This document shows, piece after piece, positions 1-7,160 of a DNA stretch of 13,552 nt; positions within the stretch are counted from its first letter, which is position 1, and the number at the start of each line of letters is the position of its first letter. Below the pieces are notes generated by a model, which saw nothing but the letters and a program-made list of their open reading frames with translations, was not told where the DNA came from and made no database searches. The translations under genes were made by a program, and so were the position numbers. The stretch lies in contig JAJZZW010000039.1 in assembly GCA_021797385.1 (NCBI GenBank), forward strand, positions 1 to 13,552, read 5' to 3'. This DNA is from Thermoplasmata archaeon. Lineage in GTDB: Archaea; Thermoplasmatota; Thermoplasmata; Thermoplasmatales; Thermoplasmataceae.

Positions 1-218
1 ATTAAAATAAAAGATAAATTAATTATTTTATATATATTTATTTAATAAAATACATATATTAAAATATATTAATGTAGATAATTATAGTATTTAATGGATA
101 ATTATATATTAATAAAACGATAATATTTAAATTTTTAAAAGTAGATATTAAAACGAAATGTTTACATGAGCTGTTACAGAACAAATAGAAATATCCAGCC
201 AGAGCGAAAAACGTTAAA
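1..218. other. AT-rich gene-free left edge
   Basis: This stretch lies downstream of the leftmost glycosylase gene. The first 160 bases or so are almost entirely A and T, with dense stops in all frames, and I see no coding region, RNA gene or strong hairpin. Short AT-rich words recur, for example GATAATTATA at 77-86 and 97-106, but at this composition such repeats are expected by chance. It may hold a promoter for a gene to the left or the 3' untranslated region of the minus-strand glycosylase gene. Nothing more can be supported. Confidence 0.6.
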
Positions 219-890
219 TTATGTGTTATTTCCCTGCTTTAAATGATTTAATGAATACGGGCATTCCATGTTTAAGGGGCATTCACTGCATTTAGGAACG
301 GCCCCACAAATCAGAGCGCCAAAATCGAGAATGGAATAACCGAACACTACCGGGTCATATAAATTAAGCATTTCTACATATTTCTCGTGTATTATTCTAC
401 TTCTTCTTAGTGAATCGGTATATGGAATCCCATTTATTCTTGATATGATTCTTACAGTGTTAGCATCAATTAATGGATCATTGTGCCTGAATGCAAATAC
501 CCTAATGGCAGATACACTGTAATCACCAAGGCCGGGTATTGCAAGAAGCTTCTTTCGATCCTCGGGAATAATACCATCATAAATATCTGTAATCTGGTGG
601 GCAAATTCGCGTAATATCCAGGCTCTTGAGTGGAGACCCAGAGTGAGTAACATGACATCATCATCCCCGATACTTACAATCTTTTGCACTGATGGATACC
701 TGTCTATAATCTGGTTATATACCCTGCCCACCTCAAACGCCCTCGTCCTTCTTAAAAGAATTTCTGAAACTGCAATCCGGTAAGGGTCATAGGTAAATCT
801 CCATGGAAAGTCTCGGTAATTATTAACTCCCCATTTTATGATTTCTGCACCAATCCTATGCTGTAACTGCCCTGCTTTCCCTAAGCACAT
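219..890 (-). CDS. mig: Mig-type thymine-DNA (T:G mismatch) glycosylase, HhH-GPD family with [4Fe-4S] cluster
   Basis: This 223-residue protein is predicted to remove thymine from T:G mismatches created when 5-methylcytosine deaminates, starting base excision repair. Seen: RDFPWR near residues 26-31 and EILLRRT near 43-49, both typical of the MutY/Mig branch; the helix-hairpin-helix IPGLGDYS around 118-125; Tyr124 where endonuclease III has its catalytic Lys; the conserved Asp142 in LIDANTVR; and Cys195, 201, 204 and 210 for the iron-sulfur cluster. Known: Mig of Methanobacterium thermoautotrophicum plasmid pFV1 has Tyr and Asp at these positions and is encoded beside a GGCC restriction-modification system. 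The cluster spacing is C-x5-C-x2-C-x5-C, one residue shorter in the first gap than the usual x6. The ATG at 890 has GGAGTGATT just upstream. The gene is divergent from the HNH nuclease gene, 42 bp away. MutY is less likely because Tyr replaces its Ser. Confidence 0.85.
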   Translation of the reverse strand: MCLGKAGQLQHRIGAEIIKWGVNNYRDFPWRFTYDPYRIAVSEILLRRTRAFEVGRVYNQIIDRYPSVQKIVSIGDDDVMLLTLGLHSRAWILREFAHQITDIYDGIIPEDRKKLLAIPGLGDYSVSAIRVFAFRHNDPLIDANTVRIISRINGIPYTDSLRRSRIIHEKYVEMLNLYDPVVFGYSILDFGALICGAVPKCSECPLNMECPYSLNHLKQGNNT

Positions 891-932
891 CTATAATCAC
901 TCCCGCAAGCGTATATGAAAACACAGGGCTAA
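891..932. promoter_or_regulatory. Compact divergent promoter region between glycosylase and HNH nuclease genes
   Basis: Only 42 bases separate the two divergent start codons. On the minus strand TTTCATATAC (920-911) is TATA-like, 21-30 bases before the glycosylase ATG, the spacing expected for a nearly leaderless archaeal transcript. The ribosome site at 903-895 would argue for a longer leader and a TATA box further up. On the plus strand the candidates are CTATAATC (891-898) and GTATATG (911-917). The sharing suggests coupled expression of nuclease and repair enzyme, but the exact elements are uncertain. Confidence 0.4.
895..903 (-). promoter_or_regulatory. Shine-Dalgarno site for the mig-like gene
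   Basis: Read on the minus strand this is GGAGTGATT, ending four bases before the ATG at 890. It matches the archaeal consensus GGAGGTGATC except for one missing base and the last position. It supports translation starting at 890 on a leadered message. Other genes in the window lack so clear a site. Confidence 0.55.
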
Positions 933-1991
933 TTGAATCTACCAGATAGAAAGTCTTTCACAACTGGAAAAATTTGGCATTCTACGTATTTTGAAAAAAA
1001 TGTTATAGCAATATTCGGAAAACCATCGCCGAAAAATGAGAACGCAAGTAGCGAATACGATAAATTTATCATTCAGCCTCTAAGAGCGCTTTCCTATTCT
1101 GGTGTACTCCTTTCTGAACGGAGAGGCAATGGATACATCTATTCTATAACTGACAATGATATATTGCAGTTCATCTCCATAAAGGAAAGAAACGCCTATC
1201 GTTTCCTCTACCATTACCTATTGAAAGTTCTCTCAGATTCTGATCAACTCATGTATTTTGAAACATTTAAGGATAAGTGCAAGGATGGCAATGTGTCTTG
1301 TGAGGATTATATGGAGCTACGGAACAAATTCATCCAATTCCTAAGGGGACATACACTGATTACTCAAGATGTAGAGATAAGGAGAATATTCCCAAAAATC
1401 CTTAATATTTATAGCTACGCAAACATGATCCAAGGCTCTGAAAAAGGTAGACTATCAAAATATCCGTATATATGGCCCAATCTAATGTATAACAGATCCA
1501 ACTGGAGAGATGTAGACAAGAGTAAAGGGATTACACGCAAAGAGGCAAGCTACAATGTTATCCCTGCGAGAGATTACCTCGATTATCAGATCCGCAAGGC
1601 AAAAGCAATGATAAATAGAAAATATCCCAAAAGTGAGATAAGAGATCGTTATAACAACGGATCTGCATCCCATGTACACCACATCTTTCCAATATCTGAA
1701 AATCCGGAACTTGCAACATATTTAGAGAATGCGATTAAGCTTACGCCCACCCAGCACCTTTCGCTTGCACATCCAGACGGAAACACTCATACAATAGACA
1801 GGAATTACCAAGAGTTATGTTTACTGACCAAAACCGAAAGCATAGGGGATTCGCTAAAGAAAGGGGAAATGTTCTATTCCTTGCCGAATTTTATCTATGT
1901 TGTGAACGTCGGTCTGAAACGTTCCCTTCCAACTTCGGTTGGTTTAGACAGGATCAGGCAAGAAATTTGTTCTTACTATGATAGCACATAA
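933..1991 (+). CDS. HNH endonuclease, probable type II restriction enzyme
   Basis: This 352-residue protein is predicted to cut DNA with a beta-beta-alpha-metal HNH nuclease. The motif is VHHIFPIS around 248-255 (His249, His250), Asn266 in ENAIKLTPTQH, and His275 and His280. The pattern HHIFP-(x)n-LxPTQH-(x)n-AHP is typical of HNH restriction enzymes. The N-terminal half, around residues 45-80, alternates strands and helices in a way compatible with a winged-helix DNA reader. There is no signal peptide or membrane segment. The start is TTG at 933, directly after an in-frame TAA (930-932). The next ATG in frame is at residue 107 and would remove a third of the protein. A weak AGGG (925-928) precedes the TTG. 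The gene neighbours a C5 methylase about 1.1 kb downstream and could be its cognate nuclease, or could replace the missing DISARM nuclease DrmC. Its recognition site cannot be inferred. Confidence 0.75.
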   Translation: MNLPDRKSFTTGKIWHSTYFEKNVIAIFGKPSPKNENASSEYDKFIIQPLRALSYSGVLLSERRGNGYIYSITDNDILQFISIKERNAYRFLYHYLLKVLSDSDQLMYFETFKDKCKDGNVSCEDYMELRNKFIQFLRGHTLITQDVEIRRIFPKILNIYSYANMIQGSEKGRLSKYPYIWPNLMYNRSNWRDVDKSKGITRKEASYNVIPARDYLDYQIRKAKAMINRKYPKSEIRDRYNNGSASHVHHIFPISENPELATYLENAIKLTPTQHLSLAHPDGNTHTIDRNYQELCLLTKTESIGDSLKKGEMFYSLPNFIYVVNVGLKRSLPTSVGLDRIRQEICSYYDST

Positions 1992-2024
1992 AGGATACCG
2001 CATAGATAAGCTTTTAAAAAGTCC

Positions 2025-2049
2025 TTAATTCTTGAAAAGAAAGAATTAA
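2025..2049 (+). terminator. Hairpin downstream of the HNH nuclease gene, possible terminator
   Basis: Perfect 9-base arms TTAATTCTT (2025-2033) and AAGAATTAA (2041-2049) flank a 7-base loop GAAAAGA, 34 bases after the HNH stop codon. The stem is almost all A:T and no T-run follows directly, so it would be a weak terminator. Archaeal termination relies mainly on U-tracts. It could equally be an operator or chance. Confidence 0.3.
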
Positions 2050-2433
2050 CGTGTAAACCAATAATAATAGAAATTGAGCCTGTAAATTCTGTTGAGATAG
2101 CAAGTCATTAGATTAAATATATGACTATTACAGCATGTCAAAACTTTCATAATATGTTCGATGATTCCTATATTTATTGATTTTAATAGTATTAGTGGGT
2201 TATGTACCACATTTTATGTAAATCTATATCTTCCATCCTTAATAAATTTCAGTTAAATAAAAGAAAGAAATGCTTCTTTTGCCCCTATCGTGTAGTAAAA
2301 TACCTAATATGAGGATATAAACACATCTGATATAAAATCGATAATTAACAGGGCAATGAAAGATAAATTTGAGCAAACAATGAGATATGGTAAGTGAAAT
2401 TACATTATAAATGTGAATTCATAGCCAGTGCAA

Positions 2434-2460
2434 TTTATATAATATATAATTTCATATACA
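2434..2460 (+). promoter_or_regulatory. Probable archaeal promoter of the glycosylase-methylase operon
   Basis: TTTATATA at 2434-2441, AATATATAAT at 2441-2450 and CATATAC at 2453-2459 lie 24-50 bases before the ATG at 2484. The last is placed about right for a leaderless archaeal transcript starting at the codon, and the first for a leader of roughly 20 bases. No clear ribosome site precedes 2484, which fits leaderless translation. The region is AT-rich throughout, so the exact box is uncertain. Confidence 0.45.
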
Positions 2461-2483
2461 AATTGGTAATTAAACTATTGAAG

Positions 2484-3146
2484 ATGAAAGAATATAACAT
2501 ACAGGAACAGAGCGTGTTTATCGAAATTTTAGATTTGCTGAAAGATAATTTCTATAAGCCTGATTTATTGGGCAATTTCGCAGATCCAACCAGAGAGTTG
2601 ATTTATCTGATACTCTCACAGAGAACCAGAATTTCAAAAGTTCAGAGTATTATTGATAACATTAACATCGACTGTATAGAAAATACTAGAGAATTAATAT
2701 ATTCTACCGGAAGAGGACATGTTAAATATAATACACTGCACGTGTTATTCTCAGAATTAAAAAATAGGTACGGACGCCTGGAATTACCGACATTTTCTGG
2801 GTATAGTAGTCCTGATATATTCAATGAACTGATATCTCTCCCCGGGATCGGATATAAGGTAGCATCATGTTTAATGATCTATTCCTATAATAGAACAGGA
2901 TATTTTCCGGTTGATTCAAATATTATGAGAATTTTAAAAAGAATCGGGTTGATAGAACAGTCATTGTCTGATCATCATCAAATTCAAAAGACGTTAATAC
3001 ATGCAATACCGCCAAATCTTGAAAAAGAAATTCATGTATCCCTGGTTATATTAGGAATAGAAGTATGTAAACCCGTAAAACCTGCATGTAATGAGTGCCC
3101 TCTCGATATGATATGCAAATATGGTGGTAAATTTGAATATTCTTGA
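2484..3146 (+). CDS. Endonuclease III-class HhH-GPD DNA glycosylase/AP lyase with [4Fe-4S] cluster
   Basis: This 220-residue protein is predicted to excise a damaged or modified base and nick the strand. Seen, numbered from the ATG at 2484: the helix-hairpin-helix LPGIGYK (119-125); Lys125 at the catalytic position of bifunctional glycosylases; Asp144 in FPVDSNIMR; and Cys195, 202, 205 and 211 in the canonical C-x6-C-x2-C-x5-C cluster. This active site differs from the Tyr/Asp pair of the Mig-like enzyme at 219-890, so the two are not recent duplicates. The block FPVDSNIMRILKRIG and the Cys-rich tail resemble the DEMETER/ROS1 plant 5mC glycosylases as I remember them, but those are large proteins with extra domains, so this is only a hint. 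The last 26 bp overlap the methylase start, implying translational coupling. The substrate could be T:G, an oxidised pyrimidine or 5mC. A GTG start at 2394 is possible but unlikely. Confidence 0.8.
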   Translation: MKEYNIQEQSVFIEILDLLKDNFYKPDLLGNFADPTRELIYLILSQRTRISKVQSIIDNINIDCIENTRELIYSTGRGHVKYNTLHVLFSELKNRYGRLELPTFSGYSSPDIFNELISLPGIGYKVASCLMIYSYNRTGYFPVDSNIMRILKRIGLIEQSLSDHHQIQKTLIHAIPPNLEKEIHVSLVILGIEVCKPVKPACNECPLDMICKYGGKFEYS

Positions 3147-4194
3147 GATGTTCAGCGGTGCGGGTGGTTTTACTGCAGAACTTGATAGGAATAAATTTCA
3201 TGTAAAATATGCAATTGACATCGACATAAACGCCGAAATCGTTTATAGAAAAAATAATCCGGAAGTTGAATTTATTAGAAACGATGTTAAACAAATCGCT
3301 TTTAATACGTTAAAATCTGTAGATATGATACTGGCTGGTCCTCCGTGTCAGGGCTTCTCTCTGGCAGGAATGAGATCCAGGAAAAATCATGCATCTGTTA
3401 ATTTCTCTGTCGAGGATGATGAACGGAATAGTTTAACTGTTGAGATTCTCAGGGCTGTTGAAACATTGAAACCGCATTATGTAATAATGGAAAATGTTCC
3501 CGCCATGGAAAATACTATGGTAAACATAAATGGAAAAAAAGAAAATATCACCTCCTTTTATATTGAAGAAATGGAAAACATGGGTTACGGAGTAATAGAT
3601 CCTATCAGGATTAATGCTGCTGATTTCGGTATCCAGCAGAGTAGGAAAAGGTTATTTATACTTGCTACTCTGGACAAAAATGTTGGAAAAAATGAATTGA
3701 CGAATAAAATAAAAGATTCATTTGATCCGGATATGAAAAATTTCGTCTGGAAAAATATAGATTATTATGCTGGCCTGAGCCTGGGCACTGTCCCCGATCA
3801 TATCGGACGACTTCCGAACTCTGACGATTTAAAAATAATTCATAACCTGGGCCAGGGAGAAACGTATAGACATTTACTTGTTCGCAATCCGGAAATTCTG
3901 AAGGGCCGAAGACATGTGATTTACAATTCCACGAATTTTGGAGACCGGTTTTACAGGTTAAAATACGGCGAACCTGCGAAGACCATAGTAGCCCATTTAC
4001 AGAAAGATGGAAACTCGTTTATTCATCCCACACTCGATAGGTCGATTTCAGTCAAAGAAGCTATGATATTTCAGGGATTCCCCGAACAATACGTGTTCGG
4101 AATATCAAAAACCCAATCATATAAATTGATAGGAAATGCTGTAGTCCCCAGAGTTGGAAAGTTTTTAGTTGAATACATAACAGATGCGACTTAA
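3121..4194 (+). CDS. drmMII: DNA (cytosine-5) methyltransferase, probable DISARM class 2 methylase DrmMII
   Basis: This 357-residue enzyme transfers a methyl group from S-adenosylmethionine to C5 of cytosine in a specific DNA site. All key motifs are present in order: motif I FSGAGG (11-16) for cofactor binding; motif IV PPCQGFS (74-80) with nucleophile Cys76; motif VI ENVP (124-127); motif VIII QSRKR (173-177); a target-recognition region of about 80-100 residues (roughly 185-280); motif IX around QGFP (318-321); and motif X GNAVVP (338-343). The length is normal for the family. The ATG at 3121 lies within the glycosylase gene, 26 bp before its stop, with no ribosome site of its own. Class 2 DISARM uses a C5 methylase of this kind; in Bacillus paralicheniformis it was reported to modify CCWGG. 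The specificity here is unknown. It could also serve the HNH nuclease as an ordinary type II partner. Confidence 0.95.
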   Translation: MVVNLNILEMFSGAGGFTAELDRNKFHVKYAIDIDINAEIVYRKNNPEVEFIRNDVKQIAFNTLKSVDMILAGPPCQGFSLAGMRSRKNHASVNFSVEDDERNSLTVEILRAVETLKPHYVIMENVPAMENTMVNINGKKENITSFYIEEMENMGYGVIDPIRINAADFGIQQSRKRLFILATLDKNVGKNELTNKIKDSFDPDMKNFVWKNIDYYAGLSLGTVPDHIGRLPNSDDLKIIHNLGQGETYRHLLVRNPEILKGRRHVIYNSTNFGDRFYRLKYGEPAKTIVAHLQKDGNSFIHPTLDRSISVKEAMIFQGFPEQYVFGISKTQSYKLIGNAVVPRVGKFLVEYITDAT

Positions 4195-4322
4195 TGTATC
4201 TCCAATATGTATAGATAAATTTCTGATCCTGCTTCTGTACGGGAGAGATACTATCATATATATAAATATGGATTGAAATCTTATGTTGTAAAAAGATAAC
4301 CCTACATTTATAACATATATTA
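4195..4322. other. Convergent intergenic region between methylase and DrmE-like genes
   Basis: The plus-strand methylase and the minus-strand operon end face to face here, with 128 AT-rich bases between them. GTATCTC at 4196-4202 and GAGATAC at 4245-4251 could pair across a 42-base loop, and T-rich runs occur on both strands, so transcription probably ends here from both sides. There is no well-formed terminator hairpin. Confidence 0.4.
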
Positions 4323-7160
4323 TCATTTAATTAATAAATTTTTCAGTAAATCATTGATATTATAATTCTCTACATCCATATCCAGTGTTACTATTCCCTT
4401 ATCGATCCTGCATATATGAAATCTCGGCATCGAAGATAAGTTTTCAGCCATCCTATCATGGATAAATTCTACATCTCCGTTGAAATCTCTGTCATTGCCT
4501 GTCATCGTATCGTGGCGGAATTTCTGCAGAGTCAAAATCGCGTAATAACACTTTCTGATCTCGGAATAATCTACTTTTATACCGTACTTTTCTATACTTT
4601 TATATATTTTATAAAGATCTTCGAGACTATGTGGTCGTTCTATATTTATTACTTCATAGTTCTCATCACTGATATCCATCCATAATTTCATATATTCTTC
4701 ATTTTTTGCGAATATACCTGAGGAAGCGATCTCACTTGCAATAATACTCTTCGCCGCTTCTTCATCAAGTTGATTTTTATCGATCAGAACCTGTACAGCC
4801 GAATTGATATCCAGTTTCCATTTTATAGAATTTTCATACAGATATTTGAAGTTATCCCATGTGTATATTCCCCTCTCAAACTTTATTGTGTTCCCGTACT
4901 CTTCCATAAGTTTTATGAATATCTGCTTGAATGATATGTATGTTGTACTATTTTTTATTAGCATATACTTTCCCCTGATAGCATATATTTGATCTGAATT
5001 CGAGATCTTTTCTGTTATTTTATATTCTGAAAATCCCGGATCAAGAATTATAATGGATGAACCTGGAACTATTACTAATGGATGGTTCTCTTCATCATAG
5101 AACACAAACACTGTAGAACCTTTTTTTAATTTCCGTATATAGTTGTTTCTGTTATCCTGGGGATCATTGTAATCATGATCCGAAGCCGCATCCAGAATTC
5201 TGTAATTTAAAGCCTTATAATCATCAATTCCGTATATCTCGCTCATATTTCCGGATTGCCTTCTGTACATCTCATAAAGAAAGCCTGGAACATTTTTATC
5301 ATCCGGATTGATAAATGGTCTTGAACTGAAATTACTTATCCGGTAACTCATTTTTAATCGGAATTCAGCCACTCTTTTTTCATTTCCTATAAAATATATC
5401 ATCTTGACTTTATCGGGGTAAATATAATCAGGAATTAGATTAGTTATAACATAAAAATCCGTCTCTCTATATCGCATTAAATCAGACCATTTACCGAATG
5501 TAACATGGGATCCCAGATCTTGATCTACCATTAAACGTTGTATTTTTTTGACATCGGAAGAAATAACGGCAACAAAGATGTGTGCGGATACACCGTATTT
5601 ATTTTTTATATCACCGATTTGTTTAATTATAATATCCACTGCCGGGGAAATTGGATATTTGTCATATATCGCATGTAACGACCTGTCAAAATCCTCCTGG
5701 CCGGATAATAAATTCCGGTAAATTGTGTAGTAATCAACCCCGGAAGCGATTTCATTATCATAATACATGGCACCGTTCTTACCATCAAAGACCGGAAGTG
5801 GAGAAAGTTGAAGATACTCTAAAAAACGTTTGAACATATTTATCTTATTTTTATCAAAACATTCCGTATAAATATCCAGATCCTGCAATTCCTTCAAATA
5901 TTCGGGTGTAGTAAAATCATAGGCAGGATAATTCCGTGGATAGCTTACATATTTACCTGATGACAATGCTGAAGCATAGGTCCTTGCGGTGTTATTTTTG
6001 TCATAATAATCCATAATCCGATCATTGTCTATAGCGTGGAAGATGACCCCGTTCTTCATTGCGAATGTAATATCCTTTGGTGATAGATATCGCTCCCGGA
6101 TATCCCTGTTTGCCGAAAAAGCAATTACTGCAGTGTTAAAAGACAGAAGGTGCCTGTACAATTCTCTACTATCGTTAAACATACTGTAAAAAGAGTCAAG
6201 TCTTTCTATTATTATGAAATCCGGCTCAAAGGCCTTGATATAGTCTTCAATGCTTTTTACTTCCTGGCTTTCATCAATATACAGAAAGTTTCCACACTTG
6301 AAGTATGGTCCCGGTTTTAACTTTCGGAATGGAAATACTATACTATCAGAGTTATCGATTACATCGGCAATCCATTCGGGATATCTATAAGCACCTGACA
6401 ATGGAAAATTCTTTTTCTTGAGTCTGGATAGTTTAATAATTTCATCGTTATTTTCAGTACTTCCGTCAGTTGGTGATGTCCATCTAATGCTATCATCATC
6501 AGCTGTTATTATTTTTTTAACCCTTTTTAAACTTACACGGAAAAAGTCACGTACTCTCGTATATTTCCCGGCTCCCCTGTAGGATATGGTAGCTTTGATG
6601 ATATTGGTTTCCCTGAAAATATCTATATGTTTAAATTCCTTTTTCAGGTATTTATGTAATTCATCATCCTGCACATGATTTTCAATGTAAAACAATTTTG
6701 TCATATTTGACATTAGATCAACGCTGGAATAATAGCCGGAATCCTGCTGATAATCAGATCTCCCTATCAATACAATTTTGCTATGCTCAGTTCTAGATAA
6801 CATTTCTGACACCATAACAGGTATAAATCTTACTTCTGACCATGGCCATGTAATTATATTTACTCCTTTCATCATTAAAGAATTTTCTATATACGATATT
6901 TCAAGGTCGTTATTTTCGATCTTCCAGAATTTCGTGTTAATATCACATAAATCAATAAATCTGCTTATTTTTGCTCTCACTGCAGGGTTCTCGGTAAGTG
7001 TAGAAAAACCTTTATCTTTCGAAATTCCTTCATGTGAATACGTAGCATGACATTTATTACAATTATAGATAAAATCAGAAAGTTGCTTTTGAGCATATCC
7101 TGATTTATACGGCTCCAGACATGACGGACACTGATAATTTAATGTATAATATTCTTTCAT
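4323..7160 (-). CDS. DrmE-like DISARM protein: zinc ribbon plus probable inactive helicase-like core
   Basis: This is a 945-residue soluble protein with no family motif that I can name with certainty. Seen: an N-terminal zinc ribbon formed by CPSC (11-14) and CNKC (34-37); a stretch FIIIERLDSF (315-324) resembling a Walker B strand in which the acidic DE-box residues are altered; AVIAFSAN (344-351) where SF2 helicases carry motif III; and a second alpha/beta unit at about 505-605. There is no Walker A P-loop, so if it derives from a helicase it has lost ATP hydrolysis. I see no HKD nuclease motif, so it is not DrmC. Its start shares ATGA with the stop of the DrmA-DrmB gene, so the two are co-translated. 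Class 2 DISARM encodes a large protein of unknown function, DrmE, beside drmA, and size and position fit that. The identity is inferred mostly from context. Confidence 0.5.
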   Translation of the reverse strand: MKEYYTLNYQCPSCLEPYKSGYAQKQLSDFIYNCNKCHATYSHEGISKDKGFSTLTENPAVRAKISRFIDLCDINTKFWKIENNDLEISYIENSLMMKGVNIITWPWSEVRFIPVMVSEMLSRTEHSKIVLIGRSDYQQDSGYYSSVDLMSNMTKLFYIENHVQDDELHKYLKKEFKHIDIFRETNIIKATISYRGAGKYTRVRDFFRVSLKRVKKIITADDDSIRWTSPTDGSTENNDEIIKLSRLKKKNFPLSGAYRYPEWIADVIDNSDSIVFPFRKLKPGPYFKCGNFLYIDESQEVKSIEDYIKAFEPDFIIIERLDSFYSMFNDSRELYRHLLSFNTAVIAFSANRDIRERYLSPKDITFAMKNGVIFHAIDNDRIMDYYDKNNTARTYASALSSGKYVSYPRNYPAYDFTTPEYLKELQDLDIYTECFDKNKINMFKRFLEYLQLSPLPVFDGKNGAMYYDNEIASGVDYYTIYRNLLSGQEDFDRSLHAIYDKYPISPAVDIIIKQIGDIKNKYGVSAHIFVAVISSDVKKIQRLMVDQDLGSHVTFGKWSDLMRYRETDFYVITNLIPDYIYPDKVKMIYFIGNEKRVAEFRLKMSYRISNFSSRPFINPDDKNVPGFLYEMYRRQSGNMSEIYGIDDYKALNYRILDAASDHDYNDPQDNRNNYIRKLKKGSTVFVFYDEENHPLVIVPGSSIIILDPGFSEYKITEKISNSDQIYAIRGKYMLIKNSTTYISFKQIFIKLMEEYGNTIKFERGIYTWDNFKYLYENSIKWKLDINSAVQVLIDKNQLDEEAAKSIIASEIASSGIFAKNEEYMKLWMDISDENYEVINIERPHSLEDLYKIYKSIEKYGIKVDYSEIRKCYYAILTLQKFRHDTMTGNDRDFNGDVEFIHDRMAENLSSMPRFHICRIDKGIVTLDMDVENYNINDLLKNLLIK

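Larger units (their letters stand above)
1992..2483. other. Gap of about 490 bp without a convincing gene
   Basis: This AT-rich region lies between the HNH nuclease gene and the second glycosylase gene. It contains a 9-bp perfect hairpin at 2025-2049, a weaker 7-bp inverted repeat AAAAGAA/TTCTTTT at 2259-2280 that ends in a run of T, and TATA-like sequence at 2434-2460. All frames carry frequent stops, and no tRNA-like or riboswitch-like fold stands out. A reading frame that continues upstream from the glycosylase to a GTG at 2394 would add 30 hydrophobic residues and cover the TATA box. I treat it as non-coding. The size would allow a small RNA, which cannot be judged from sequence alone. 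Confidence 0.5.

Noticed and set aside
77..106. Repeated AT-rich word GATAATTATA as possible origin iterons
   Set aside because: Only two copies of a 10-base word in sequence that is almost all A and T; chance is a sufficient explanation.
2394..2483. N-terminal extension of the second glycosylase from a GTG at 2394
   Set aside because: The added 30 residues are hydrophobic AT-rich sequence that overlaps the best TATA-like box, and the HhH-GPD fold is complete from the ATG at 2484.
3121..4194. Assigning GGCC or CCWGG as the methylase target
   Set aside because: Both sites are readily found across the window with no visible depletion, and the target-recognition region cannot be read by eye.
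6770..6800. A near HKD (phospholipase D) motif in the DrmE-like protein, HSK at residues 126-128
   Set aside because: The Asp expected four residues after the Lys is absent (Gly133) and no second HKD copy exists, so DrmC identity is not supported.
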